A stretch of 64,000 nt of DNA from Allodiplogaster sudhausi (GCA_945643635.1 CALZFC010000005.1:1082501-1146500), one strand, 5' to 3'; shown: positions 46,801-59,348, numbered from the stretch's first letter. Notes: generated by a model not told the origin, from the letters alone. Made by a program: numbers and translations.

Positions 46801-48819
46801 CATCTCCTCGTCGCGTCGTGCAAGCTTTAATTAATTTATTCTGTCCAGTTACTTCAAATAAATAAAAAAAGTATAATAGAGATGTTGTGATTGTGGGGAT
46901 GCTAGTAGCAAGAAATCCGAAACAAAAGCGCAAACTTCGCCTTGCAGACGAACGACCCGTTGAAGAAGTTCGTTGCCAGCCGATCGCACGCGATTCGAAG
47001 CATTTTGTCTCACTCAAAACGAGGAAAGGAAAATGGAGCTCTTATTTAGATATTTTTGGTTTCTTTCTACAGTAAGTGAATAGTTTAATAGTCTGACAAT
47101 CAGCACATTTTATATACCTATACATATTTGAATTGACTCACAAAAAGACGGAGTTTCGCCGTAAACGTCGCCGTTTGTTGATGCGATTGAAGCAATTGCT
47201 AAATAGTAGAAGTAACTTTAAAGAGAAACTGATTGATGAATTTCAACATATTCTACTCACTTTTACTGAATAGGAAGCGCAATATTGGATGAAAAATAAT
47301 AAAACTAATAAAAAACATTTATGCTAAACACTCTTATTTATATATTTTAATAGTCAAGAATTATCTTTGACGGTTATAATACATATGTGTGTGACGCAGA
47401 AGACTGAATCCTCTGACATTTCTTAGTGCGCTGATGTGCCATCCCCTCCGGGAGGCTGCTATCGCTGCGAGTTCGGCTGTGTCTCTGCTTCGGCAGTCGA
47501 GCTGACTCTCCACTCGCTGCAGATTGAAGCGAGCGCCCGGTTGGATGGATGCGCTGCTGAAGATTATTTCAATAGATATTTATAGCTATTTAATTCAAAC
47601 AAGATATAATGGGAGTTGAATGAGAATGATAAGGGGGTGATAAATAGAGAGTGGAAGAGATTCTCGACTAGCCCCAAGAACTGGCAAAAAGTCTCCGCCG
47701 TTGCTGTGGCCGTTGGCTACGCGAGGCCATGACGAACTGTCAATGTTCGCGTGAGCCTGATTCTGAGCGACTTCTTCGATTTCAAGGTTACGATGTTTTT
47801 CTTTCTTTCTAGATTTGTTAGCCCGTCAAAGAAGATTCATTAAATAAAATATATTATGATTTAAAAAAAGGTCGCTTACAACTGCCGCAGGCGAATGAGC
47901 GAGAGGAACGAGGCTATCCGCCTGGAAATCGCATAGTGCATTTTGTTTGATCTTTTAGTGGTGTTAGACATATTCGGGCAACGAGATATTTAATACACTG
48001 TATAGTTTGTATAACATTATTTTGCAGGTACATATTTCCATTTTTTTTCTTAATTTTTTTCATTGCCATAATCCGAATACTACCCCTTCTAAGAAGAAAA
48101 TATTTAATACCTGAAAGACGAGTGGTTGGGCTTTGCCGAAGCGAACGAGGTCCCCGTCAGCAAGTTCCACCTGTTCATCAATTCAATTCTCAGTATGAGC
48201 AAGAACCATCTGCTCGTTAGAATGCATGCTTATTGTTAAAAAAAAAAAGTTGTTCAGAGGCTAAGGTAAGCATATATTTTCCTGAATAAGGATACATTTC
48301 AATGTATTTTCAGATAAACGCTAACAAGTTGTTTTCAGTTTGGATTTAATAAGAGAATTAAAACGGCAATACAATGATCGAGTACCTGTCCAACGACGGA
48401 TACGCCGTTGACTGAAGTGGAAGAGAGGGAGTGATCACGGAGCCAGTAAGTGCGAGTGAGTGGATGGTACTCAATGGTCGCATGCACGGGAGCCACGCCG
48501 GCAGCCTGCCAATCAAGCATTTCAGGTGTGCACCCTCCAGCTGCCACTCTCTCGTATGCCCCCATCTCGTGCCCCGCCCCCCGTTTTGACATGGATATTG
48601 GTAGAGAAGCATTTTAAAATAAAAATTATAGCTATTCTCTTATCACAAGACTAAGCTACCGTGAATAATGCGGTAGAAAGAGGAGAATAAACGAGGGTTG
48701 GATATGGGAATGAGATAAATGACCGTGAGATGAATGTCGCAGTTGGGAGAGGCGCCGACCGTGCTGCGATGTTGGATGGCGACGCCGTCCAGGCCGCGTG
48801 AGCTGTAGCGGCGGAGCAT
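40869..48819 (-). CDS. FHA-domain, coiled-coil protein (FHAD1-like)
   Basis: About 29 short exons on minus encode roughly 1,200-1,300 residues. The N-terminal FHA domain spans exons 48724-48819, 48386-48505 and 48114-48173: STVGASPNCDIHL, VHATIEYHP, TYWLRDHSLSSTSVNGVSV, VELADGDLVRFG. Coiled-coil and Ser-rich exons follow (NELLQRVVRLQGEV near 46950; DEEMRLLRVAGSRDALEDSL near 46780; EEEKKKNELLKFEM near 44500; QEKQRVAEEFAEEVEKL near 43850). A Glu-rich exon of about 250 codons (42720-43475), another helical exon with GRRRAAELAAIADAAQAAAA (41875-42148) and a Pro-rich tail ending PILQPRFRF complete it. FHA modules bind phosphothreonine, but key residues look altered here (GR to GA, S-x-x-H to A-x-x-H, NGT to SST). 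Domain order recalls FHAD1; SLMAP is less likely as no C-terminal membrane segment is seen. The cellular role is unknown. Confidence 0.7.
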
Positions 48820-48993
48820 CCACCGCCCCGGCTCAGGATTCTCTTTCTCTTAAAGAACCTTGAAACTCTATCGTAATTTATTTCAAGTTTACTGACGATT
48901 ACAGTAGCGTCTCTCTAAATCGTATGCTCCATTGTGTCAAACACGAAGACGCGACTTCAACGGTGAGTTTTTTTTACTTGTTTAAGGATAGTA

Positions 48994-49430
48994 TCTTAGG
49001 CCAGAGGTGTCAACGGCCCGGCCCGGCTCGGTCCGCGGGCCGGGCCGGCCCAATTTCCCAGGGCCCGGGCCGGGCCCAAAAAAGTTGGGCCGGCCCGCAG
49101 GGCCCGTTTGGGCCCGATAAGTACACGATGTCGTCCAGTCAAAACGACTGATGGCACTTTTAAGTGCAAAACTTTCTTCATTTGTTCGTTTTCCCCCCTA
49201 AAACTTTTTCTACTATACATTAAAATGAATATTTATAGCGTGAGCATGAAAATTTTTGAATTTTAAAATTTTTTGTAGCTTTTCGGACTTTTTCCCCCCG
49301 AATTTTTGAAAAGCGGGCTCAAACGGGCCCACGGGCCGGCCCGGGTCGGGCCCAAAATTCTAGGGCCCGGAAATCGCTCGGGCCGGGCCGGCCCAAAAAT
49401 ATTGGGCCCGTTGACACCTCTGTCTTAGGC
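48994..49430. mobile_element. 421 bp hAT-type non-autonomous element, GC-rich
   Basis: Element 49002-49422 has inverted ends CAGAGGTGTCAACG and CGTTGACACCTCTG and is flanked by 8 bp duplications TCTTAGGC (48994-49001, 49423-49430). CAGAGGTGTCAA termini and an 8 bp duplication fit the hAT superfamily. The subterminal regions are GGGCCCGGGCC-rich palindromes that contrast sharply with the AT-rich surroundings. No transposase. Confidence 0.9.
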
Positions 49431-50297
49431 TAACACATTTATCACAAGTTTAAAAATAAAAATTCGGATAAAGCAAAAGCCATGCTTTTGGTATGTTGGA
49501 TTCATCGAAAGAAGCCGGTCCCACAAAGAAGCTAAAAGTGTTTGTTAGATTTTATATATGTTTAAGACACTTTTCTTTAAAGAGAAGTGCTTAAATGAAA
49601 AAACTGGGATTCCTATAGAAGAAATCGTAATTTAATACGGATAAAAAATGAGAATGTAGCATCTGCGACTACATCTGAGGGATCGCAAGAAGAAAAGAAG
49701 AGCAAGTCGATGGATAATCCGAAGAAAGATTTTCTTTTCCTTTATACCGAACAAAGGATTAGCTGTCTTTTTGTGTAGAAACATCCCATGAGAAGATTTA
49801 TTATTTAACTTTCAGACAAATCGGTACGGGAGATATAAAAAAGAGGAGGTCTAGTCCTACACATTGAAGTAGAAAGTCACAGAGGGATAATCTCGTTTGC
49901 CCCTTGGGTTACGTGTCAATATTTCAGGATAGAATGATGTAGAAGGCTCGAAAGAAAAATCTATGAACCACAGAATTCTGCGCTTGAACAAAATCTACAA
50001 GAGTAGTGAAAGTGTTATGAAGAATTGCAAGAAATGCTTTCAGAATATTTGATCTTGCACGAAAAACAATGACTTCTAATGAGATGTCAAAAAGCTTAAG
50101 TACAATGTACAGCTTGAATTCACTAAAGAAAGATGCGTCCAGACCAGGCGTACTATTGTGACGCAGGCGTCGGATTGTAAAGGAAAGCACTCGAAAACGT
50201 AGCCAGGGATACGGGTGGCGACTCTCATGGCAGAGAAGGCTCTGGAAGCTCGCTGCCATCAACGAATTGGAGGTGGAGGCTCTCACGCACTGTTTTT

Positions 50298-50341
<44 letters not shown>

Positions 50342-52385
50342 GAGATATTTCCATTCCGATATTCAAAATTACGCTCCCTCGATCCGCTCTCTCTTTCTCT
50401 ACTCTCTAAGTTTCTCTCTCTTTCGCTTTCTCTCGAACTGTCATTCTCTATTCGCTTCCTCATTCTCTTTCTCTTTTCTGTCTTGCCCTTTCTTTTTCTC
50501 TATTCTCTCTCATTCTTTCTCTATTCACTACCTCTCTCACCTTTCTCTTTCTCCTCCTTCCCAAGATAACTAGCGGTCTCTACCTTTTTATAGCTCCACC
50601 TTCTCTGAACAGCCAGCCATTTTCGTAGGTTCCATTCTACACATATGTAGTATTTTCGCTGAGGTAACTGCACCCCCTGGCATGTCCGGGGGGGGGGGCG
50701 GAAACGGGTGGGTCACAATAATTGGCGGCTTTGCCCAGCACTTCTCGCGAGCCCACTCTCTTTCTCGCTGTATACGAACGCTCAGGTATTATTAAAGAAG
50801 AAGAAGAAAAAAGCTGTTCCTTGTTTTATAAATGTGCGCGGTAGAGAACGGCTCTGTAATTTAGCCGAGAGCAGATGAATGGGGAATGCGTGCAACGACA
50901 TCCATCTTCAGCCAGTAGTATGTTTAAATCATACTTGCATATCATAAATAATCACATTCAATCGTCGAAGTTGGCAATTGAATTAAGATTAAAGGCCATA
51001 AACACAAATAAATCTAAATATAATTTTAGATTTATCTCCTTATGCTCAGATTGCATGATGACGAGTTGCAGTTGAAAGATCATACTAGAAGACAAGAAAA
51101 CAGAACCTTAAACGATGAGAACAAAACATGCAATTTGCTTAAACGAAATAAGTTTTCGAGTGATGAACTCGAAAGCGAAACTCAAAGCGACTTTTAAAGA
51201 TTTGTATAATAATAATTCAACAAGCAAAGGGACATCAAATCTCGAGCTGGCTTGGTCTGAAGGTCGGAAGCCATAAGCTTGGCGTCATTTGCGGAGTTCG
51301 ACTCCGATTGGATTGGCCGAGAGAGATCAGAAGGGCAGAAGAGAAACTGAGTGATACGGTTAGCTGCGAGAGATTGAAAGGGTACAATAGGTCGAGAGGG
51401 ATTGATAGAGAGCGAGATAACGAGAGAGGGAGAAAGTGAGAGAGAGAGAGAGAGCGAAAGAGAGAGAGGGAGCGAAAGAGAGAGAGAGAGCGAGAGAGAG
51501 AAAGAGAGAACACCGGAACGGATTGTGCGCGACGCTTGAAATTGGCCGTTGCCGTAAAAGCTCGAGATGGGGGGAGGAAGAAATGAGTATTAAAACGTGG
51601 CATTGCGCAGAGTAATGTCGAAGGACGAGGGACTAAAGTCAACGATGGAGATAGAGACAGAGAGAAAAAGATGGAGAGAAATAGGTAGAGATGAAGAGAC
51701 AGAAAAAGAGAGAGAGAGTGGAGAGAGAGAGGAGAGAAGTAGAGACGAGAAGAGGAGGCGAAAGATGAACAAGATGCCAAGGCATCCATGGCAACGGCAT
51801 TATGCCAGCCACTCGTCCCTTTCAGAGGACTTCTCTGAACGTTTCCACGCAAAGTTGCAGTGGAAGACAAAGATAGGGAGAAAGGATAAGAGAGAAAGAC
51901 AGACAGAGAAAGAGAGCGACAAGAGAAAGAGAGAGAGAGGGGAGGGACAGAGAAAGACAACAAAAAGATATCACCGGATACGGAGGAGAAAAACATGCAC
52001 TTCGTGTGATGGCTCTAGACAATGGAACCATCTTACAATAAAGCATACATATGAACTCAATGAGTCCTTATCCATTGAAGAGAAAGGAGATAATGGATGT
52101 CAGGTCCTGATTGTTTGCTGGTCGAAGAGCCCTGTGGATGATGGACAAAATACAACGACACAGTATTTTTTGATGGAAATAGAGTAAAAAAGAATTATTA
52201 AGATACAATAAGTGAAAACGTGTCCTAATCATCATTTCCTATATTTGGAGAAATAATGCATCAACATAGATATGTACAATCCACCACTTTCTAGTAAACG
52301 CTAATTAGCAGTAAATTGCTGTAAGTAGTAAAAAAATGTAAATTCTTCAATGTACACCGATAAAATAGGTAAACATTGGCCTTTA
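49431..52385. other. Spacer of about 3 kb with CT and GA arrays
   Basis: Holds a CT array at 50300-50540 (plus), a G13 run near 50688 and a GA-rich tract at 51410-51760. Long open frames at 49924-50463 (minus), 51235-51996 (minus) and 51597-52187 (plus) are dominated by dinucleotide-repeat translations (Arg-Glu or Leu-Ser). They show no domain or splice structure. I call no gene. Confidence 0.4.
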
Positions 52386-53064
52386 CTAGATGACAAGACA
52401 TCTGCAGTCGTAAAGAGTGTTGTACGTGTAGCGGAAGTTCATGCATCGTCCGGGGCAGTAGTTCTGCGGGTCCATGCACTTGCGCGTCCACGGATTGAAG
52501 CCGCAGACATGCGGGGCGAGCGTTCCCGTGACGGGGTCCCTGACGGGCTCCGGGCCGGCCTCGGGCACCACGCCACTCTTGATGTTAACCTGCAAAAACC
52601 GGCATTTTGTTTTATTTATTTTTATTCATACAACAAATTTAATGATGTGAAATCTTTTTGCTGTCGCACAGCACAAAGACATATTATGAGCAAACAAAAA
52701 AATTGTCAGTCATCTCATGGTCAGTATAAAATATAATGATAGTATTTATGTTGTTTCTTAATTTATTGTTTCTTCTTTATCAAAGAAAAATAGATAAGCA
52801 AATACAAAAAGACTAGCCTGGTTCGCGCCGTACCAGTGATTCGGATAATAATGCCCTTGACTATTTGCAGAAGAGAGGAGGCAAAGAAAGAGAAGAAGTG
52901 CCCGCGGAAATGAACAATGCATTGGCAATGTTTCCCACTGATCAATGATAAGAGGGAGGTCTGAACGATTTGTTGTAAACTCGCGCCATCAATTTGTTAC
53001 CTCAAACTCTCTCCTCTCTCCTCTCTCTCCATATCTCTCTATCTCTCTCTCTCTAGGTATCTCT

Positions 53065-53101
<37 letters not shown>

Positions 53102-54435
53102 TTCATTTTCAAGAACCGGTTGTTAGCAGGTCATTGTTAAGGTATTGAAATCAACTACCTGTGAGGGTAAGTAAATTCATTCTTGCTCAATTGATTATGT
53201 TGTTTATGACCTTTATTGCATATTGAAATATGTGAATAGTGAGTCATGGGGAAGACCTTTTCTAGCCGGTTTCTCGATCCCTCCGGATGACGAAAACTGA
53301 CAGCTTGCCCTGGGACACAACCGGTCACTTTTCCTTCCTTCCTTCACTCTCCCTTTCTCTCTCTCTCTCTCTCTCACTCTCTCTCTCTCCCACCCACCCC
53401 TCTCTATCACTCTCTCGCTCTCACTATCGCTCTCTCAGTCATTTTCTCTCGCTCTCGCACACTCTGTTCCACCCGCTACAATCTCTTTTTCTTTCTCTGC
53501 CTTGTAATTCATAGCCCGAGGCAGCAATTACATTTGCATGGTGTCGATGGTTGACCGACTTTTGCATTGACCTTGGAAAAGTGAAAAAAAGACAGGTCAT
53601 GGCCGGGCTCGTTTTGCTGATCCTTCCACGTGCTTTTCTCTCCTCTGTTTATCCTAAAACGGGGCTTGAATTGCAAAATTCCTCACAATCAGATATGTGG
53701 TGGGCATTTGCAAAACAATAGTATAGTGGTCGTTTATCTTCAGTAACGGATTCGGAAAAATTCGGCCTTTTAATCCTTAGAGAGAGAGAGAGAGAGAAGG
53801 AGAGAGAGAGAGAGAGGGGAGAGAGGTTTTGCGAAGGGGGAAGATAGAGCAGCCGAACACATCCGTTTCCTTCACTACAACAACATCGGTTTCGCTGGAA
53901 AAAAGTTCCTGCTCAATGCTGCCGCAGAAATGAACTGGTTCCCGGAATCGGAGGAATTACGGCATGCCTGTGGCAGAGGATTGCAGAAACGAACTTGCGA
54001 GAGATCGAGGGGGCGCTAGTCGTTTGCCCCATCCACGGATTATCACAATTATTCGAGAGAAATGAAGAGGAGATTTGATAAAGAGAACAAGGGAGCTCTA
54101 AAAAGAAGAGTGATACAGATAGTAAGACATGGAGAAAGATGAAAAAGAGAAGGGAAGCTAGACGAATAGAGTCTGGAGAAAACGAGAGAGACGGAGAGAA
54201 GGAGAATAGGAGAGAGGGAGAGAGCGCGTGACGAAGAAGAGAGAGAGCGAGAGAGAGAGAGAGAGTGAGAGAGAGAAGCGAGAGAGTGAGAGGAAGAATT
54301 GCCTGAATATTCAATGTGCCGTAGTGACTCAATGACGTGTTCGCGACCCTTTGGCAGTGTGCAAATGAGCATCACTCCGATGGCACGCATAATCTGTTTG
54401 AGCCCCTTTGCCATTCTCGGCTGCTGCTCTCCCAT
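52386..54435 (-). CDS. Small cysteine-rich, probably secreted protein of unknown family
   Basis: The last exon (52386-52589, 67 codons) is clear: VNIKSGVVPEAGPEPVRDPV, then HVCGFNPWTRKCMDPQNYC, then PGRCMNF and YDCRCLVI. Six Cys are spaced like a compact disulfide domain. An upstream exon (52818-52860) gives QGHYYPNHWYGANQ and joins by a GC donor (CAG/GCTAGT). A likely exon near 53960-54015 gives VRFCNPLPQACRNSSDSGN, in matching phase. A first exon ending near 54301 starts MGEQQPRMAKGLKQ with a hydrophobic IGVMLICTL stretch that may be a signal peptide; its donor also appears to be GC. The total is about 145 residues. I do not recognise the domain. The final exon is solid, the 5' exons tentative. 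Confidence 0.5.
53340..53420. repeat. CT microsatellites of the 53-55 kb region
   Basis: CTCTCT tract in an intron of the Cys-rich gene. Similar arrays lie at 53010-53100, 53778-53822 (GA), 54170-54290 (GA), 54538-54625 (GA) and 55110-55190 (CT). Confidence 0.85.
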
Positions 54436-54439
54436 CAGA

Positions 54440-55110
54440 CACTAATTTATACCACCAACATTCATGGCACACCTGAATATGATAGATGACGAGTTAAAAG
54501 ACACGAAAATAAAGAGAGAAAGGTTATGGATGACAGGAAGAGAGAGAGAGACAGAGAGAGAGAGTACGAGAGAAAGAGAGAGAGAGAGAGAACCAGAGAG
54601 AGAGTGTGTGTGTGAGAGAGAAAGGGAGAAATAGGCGGGAAGAAACAAAGATCTCTGAAAACTAATGTAAACTGTAAGCATACTAGTGAGTCAGAGAAGA
54701 GCAAAGGCATGAGAATATATAATTAGGCGATATAAAAGTAGAATGAGGAGGTGGTGAGGGATGCTGTCAGTCAGCAGTCGCAATGCTTCGATGTGGGTGA
54801 TTTTTGTTTAAACTTTTTTCCGATTTTAAATTTTGATTTCGAACAATTTTTAAACGATATCATTGGCATGTTCAGCTGCAAATGCTGCAAAAATATGTCG
54901 GGTTTTCAAGATATTCTTGATAATTCGGCAAGTTCATGCGCGATTTCAAATACTAACGCCAAGTGGAATCAGCCCTGAATTGCGCTGCTGCTATCCAGTT
55001 GGGAATGAGCCTGATTTGGAGTAGCCGAAACAGATGTTGGTTGGCCAGTCCATGCCGCTGCTCATGGCTACTCTTTCCACTCTTTCCTACCTCATTCTCT
55101 TTCTTTCTCC

Positions 55111-55143
<33 letters not shown>

Positions 55144-55785
55144 CCTCTTTCTCTCTCTCTCTTTCTCTCTCTTTACCTCTCTTTTTCTCTACGTCTGCAG
55201 TCTACAGATGACCAGAAAGTTGTCAACTGGCCACGGCTGCCGAAAAGGGGCGCAGGCCGGTCCGGCTAAAATTAGCCTACGGCCACGTTCAGGCCAGGTG
55301 GAAATGACGAGATAGAAGAGAGTTAGACAGAGAGAGACAAGGAGACATAGAAGAGAAAGAGAGAGAAAGAGAAAGCGAGAAAGAGACCGCAAGAGAAAAG
55401 GAGCAAAATCACGTAGCCAACGGGAAAGTGGCTACTACTACTCTCACTTTTTTGTGCTGCTAGCTGGTTGCGTTTGCACGCGCCTGAAGATACTCAAGCA
55501 CGGGAGGTATTTAATCCGCCCTTGATCTCGAAGCGCACACTGCAAAGCTGTTCTCGACTATAAAACAGCTATCTCTCTATGATCGCGGAAATTTCAGCAA
55601 GAATTTATAAGCCGCCTGTACATAGATTTATGTGTTTTCTTACGATTTAAAATTTATGCATTTCATGGAGGTTTGTCCTTATTGTCGCTACTCGTTTATG
55701 TCTGGATGTACTCATATTTGCGCACTTTCTCGTCAATATCTTCATTGATATTTGAGACGAGTCATCAGAACTAACGAGCTCTAGA
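54440..55785. other. Divergent spacer upstream of the SXP/RAL-2 gene
   Basis: Contains GA/CT arrays and a small GC-rich patch with a palindrome (GGCTAAAATTAGCC near 55264). Promoters for the Cys-rich gene (minus) and the SXP/RAL-2 gene (plus) should lie here. No exon is supported. Confidence 0.4.
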
Positions 55786-55787
55786 AG

Positions 55788-57267
55788 ATGTCGTTGACTT
55801 CTGTCAATCGCGGTCGATCTGCCCTCGCGATCCTCGTTCTGTCAGCTGCTGCGACTGCACAATGGCAAGGAATCTATGGCGGAGGTGGCGGCGGCGGTCC
55901 ACCCTTTAACAGTCCATATGGTCAGTTTCAATCCCTCACGAACCATCTCAACCTAATCTCTCTCCCTGCTTTACTCTTTGTCTCTCCCAATCTTCTTAAA
56001 TAATTTGTTTAAAACTAATTATTTACTAACGTATTTATTGTAGTTAAAGAGAATTACTGCTTAAACACCATCGGTATGTTCTATTCCACTCCTTCCTCTA
56101 TCTCACAATCAAGCTTCGAATCGTGCAGGTTTCACGGGATTCGGTGGGGGCGGCAGTGGGATGCCGGGTGGAAATCCGCTTGCCGGCGGATATGGAGGCC
56201 AGCAGTTTCCTGGAGGATATGGCGGATACGGTATTGATTTTCGTTTAAAATTCTGTCATATTTAGTTTCTTAAAAACAATATGTGCACATTAAATATTTT
56301 TATGGACACAACTTCCTAATAAACCGATTCCAACGAACAGCTTGATGAATTTTTACTCAATAATATTTTTATCACTTGGAAACAAAAATCGCACTTTATT
56401 CTTATGAGTGTCGACAAGAATAAAAGTGTTGCTGCATCGCTTCAGGCAGCAGCAGTCCAATCTTTCCATCTGCAACGCGCTTCTCGCCCGGCTCTTCTGC
56501 AGGGCGCTTCCTTCCCTCGTCGCAATACGGCTCCTCCCCCATCGACGCCAGCCCTTTCCCTGGCGGCCGCAGCGGCGGCTTCGCGCCAATGCAGTCATAC
56601 GGTTAGTTCGTCCATATCGGAAGCAATCTACTTACAAATTAAAATACATACATAATCCTACTATGTATGTATATATGAATGTCATATCATTTTGTTTTAC
56701 ATTTTTCAACCTGCAGGATCTTCTCCGTTTTCGGGAGGCGCTTCATTCAACGGCGGTGGATCTTCATTCGGTTCAGGACCCATTCTCTCTCTCTCTCTCT
56801 CCCTCTCACTCTATGTTTTTCTCTCTCTCTCTCTCTTTCCTTTCTCCCTCTCCCTCTCTCTCTCTCTCTTTCGTTTCTACATCTATTTCTCTCCCTCTCT
56901 TTCTCCCTCTCTCTCTCATTTCTACATAGCTTTCTCTTTCTCTCTCTTTCTCTCATGTTCTTTCTTCTGGCTATTTCTCTCTCGTTCGCACCAGAACTCT
57001 CTACTCCATTTCAGGCAGTCCCTACTCTTCACTTTCGATGCCATTCACCAATCCGTCGGCGTCGATGTTTGGAGGCCAGTTCTCTGAGGACAATTCGATT
57101 ACGTCACCATTCAACAATGGCGGTGGAGTTCACCCGCAGGTTCAGAAGGAAATAGAGAGAAAGAGAGAGTGAATTAGAGAAAGAGAGTTCGAGAAAGAGA
57201 GAAAGACAGTGAAGGAGAGAGACAGAATAAATAAGTAGAAAATAAAGTTATTTAGCATCGAGAGGGA

Positions 57268-57304
<37 letters not shown>

Positions 57305-58223
57305 GAGATAAAATGAGATTCTTGACCGTAGACTGCCTCTGGCAACGGTGGCGTCCGTCGAATCGTCCCTCCTTTCCTGCAAGGCGTCGACCGGGTGACC
57401 GAAGACAAGGCTTAGACTATAACAAATAATTTTTTTTCTGCTTTGTTTCAATCTAGATATATTTTGTGCACTAATAATGAATGTAATTGAATTATATCAA
57501 AATAAATTAAAAATAATTCACGTAAAACTTCTTGAATTCTCCAGTTCTACGCGATCGTGCAGCATCCGACTTGGTCGGGAGCAGAGAAGGAGAGACGCGT
57601 CGCGGAGTTCGTTCAGCAGGAGCTGGACGCTTCCAAGCAGGTGCTCTTGGCTCCCTTTTTAATCTCTCTCATATTCTCTCTCTCTCTCACCCTCTCTCTC
57701 TCTCACTCTCTCTCTGTCTGTAGAATGTCTACGAGGCTTTCCGTCGTGAGGGTTCGCAATCGCAGGAGTCCAAGAGGAATCGGGTGCACGCCCTGGTTGA
57801 GCAGCTCTCTCCCGCCGCGCAGCAACAGTTCCAGAAGGTTAGGCGAAAGGAGATTTCCATTCTGCTTACTCATTATGTTCTCTTCATTTTCCCTCTCTCT
57901 CATTCCGTCTCTGTCTCTTTCATTTTCTCTCTCATTCGTTCATGCTGTTCTCTCTCTCTCTCTCTCTCTTTCATTTTACCTCTCTCTCATTCTGCTCTCT
58001 GTCTCTTTCATTTTCTCTTCCCTCTCTTTCTCATTCTGTTCTCTCTGTCTCTTTCATTTTCTCTCTCTCTCTCTTTCATTCTGTTCTCTCTCTTCAGGTG
58101 TCTGCTCTGATGACGACTTCTTCACTCAGCGACGCCGAGAGATTAGAGAAGATCCAAGCACTCTACGGCACTCTCTCCGACGACATCAAGAAGGAGTTTG
58201 ACGACAAGTTCAGCCAGCTCTGA
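55788..58223 (+). CDS. SXP/RAL-2 family (DUF148) secreted protein
   Basis: Nine exons, all GT-AG and in phase: 55788-55920, 56129-56230, 56446-56601, 56717-56770, 57015-57139, 57332-57394, 57545-57640, 57724-57837 and 58098-58223, giving 322 residues. A signal peptide is evident (MSLTSVNRGRSALAILVLSA, cleavage likely before QWQG). Residues of about 30-185 are Gly/Ser-rich. The C-terminal half is the nematode-specific SXP/RAL-2 (Ani s 5-like) domain: VPPFLQGVDRFYAIVQHPTW, VAEFVQQELDASKQNVYEAF, LVEQLSPAAQQQFQKVSALM and LYGTLSDDIKKEF. These are helical, secreted proteins known from parasitic and free-living nematodes, some as antigens; biochemical function is unsettled. CT arrays fill introns 4, 7 and 8 and run up to or close to the acceptors. 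Exons 2-4 are symmetrical phase 1-1. Confidence 0.88.
56785..56960. repeat. CT arrays in SXP/RAL-2 introns
   Basis: CTCTCT tract in intron 4. Intron 7 (57660-57720) and intron 8 (57890-58095) are likewise mostly CT with TTTCATT interruptions. On the sense strand they act as, or extend, the polypyrimidine tract. Confidence 0.85.
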
Positions 58224-59291
58224 GTTGTGCATGGCACGGGATAAGGAATCCTTTTTCTTGTATCCTTTGATCAATCCATCTCTCTTATAGCAAATGGCGC
58301 TGTTTCAAATTGATACCTTAGTTAGCACACAATGCGATTGATCTCATAACTCTCGCTTTCTTTCACTCTCTGATTCTCTTCAAAGTCCGTGCTCTTTCTA
58401 GACGATTTGAGTCTGTTCCTCAGGAGAACCTCCAGCGCTTCAGTGCTCTGTTGCTGGAATGTTGCAGTTCTCTTTACTCTTTTCTCTCTGCTATTATTCA
58501 GTCGCAATAACGGGAGTGGAGCGTGTGGAAGTGCAACTCATAATAGATAGAATAGAGCGAGAAAATGAGGCTTTAATCTTCTCTTGCCATCAATGTTAAC
58601 GATAAGATAGAAAAGTGGTGCGAAGAGGCTTCTTCTTCATCAATGAAAGAGGCTGCTACAACTTGCTCTCTTTCTCTACTGATTTCTTTCTCTCTCTCTC
58701 CCTCTCTCTCTCTCCCTCTCTCTCCATCTCTCCCTCTCCCTCTCTCCCTCTCTTTCATCTCGCCGCTTTTTTTCTATTTTGCAATAAGCGCGACCTCTTG
58801 ATAAGAGCTTCTTACTCGGCTCCATCGTAATTGAGTCAATCGCATCTGATTTCAGTGATTATCTGATAGGTGATCAGGCGTGTTCTATCTCTGCCTCTCT
58901 CTCTCTAATCTCTCTTATTCCCTCTATCTTTTCTATCTCTCACTCGCACTCTCTCACACTCCGTCTAACGTCTTTCTGTCATGGGTGCCAATGTGCAAAG
59001 TAGTACGGCTTTATTAAGCCAGCTCTATTGTCTTCTCCTTGATGAAGTCTCCTTGCCTGTCCATTGCTTTCACCTTTGTACATATTAATTGTTTTAGATA
59101 TTTATTACATTGTATTTATTTCTGGTTGGTAATAAAGCGACAGAACTCATTGCCAACTTATCTTGCACTTCATCGTTTGTAAACCACTACCCAATAGCTT
59201 TTGACAAAGGCACCTGTTGGAATGTTTAAAAAAAGAGAAGAAGCAGGAACAACTTCGGCGGCAAACTTTGAGAATGCCTTGGGTGGCCTTG

Positions 59292-59348
<57 letters not shown>

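Noticed and set aside
49924..50463. 179-codon minus-strand frame
   Set aside because: The N-terminal third is Arg/Glu/Ser repeat translation and the rest has no recognisable domain; no splice-compatible neighbour found.
51235..52187. Overlapping long open frames (253 codons on minus, 196 on plus)
   Set aside because: Both are dominated by Ser/Leu/Arg/Glu from CT/GA repeats, overlap each other antisense, and show no conserved motif or introns.
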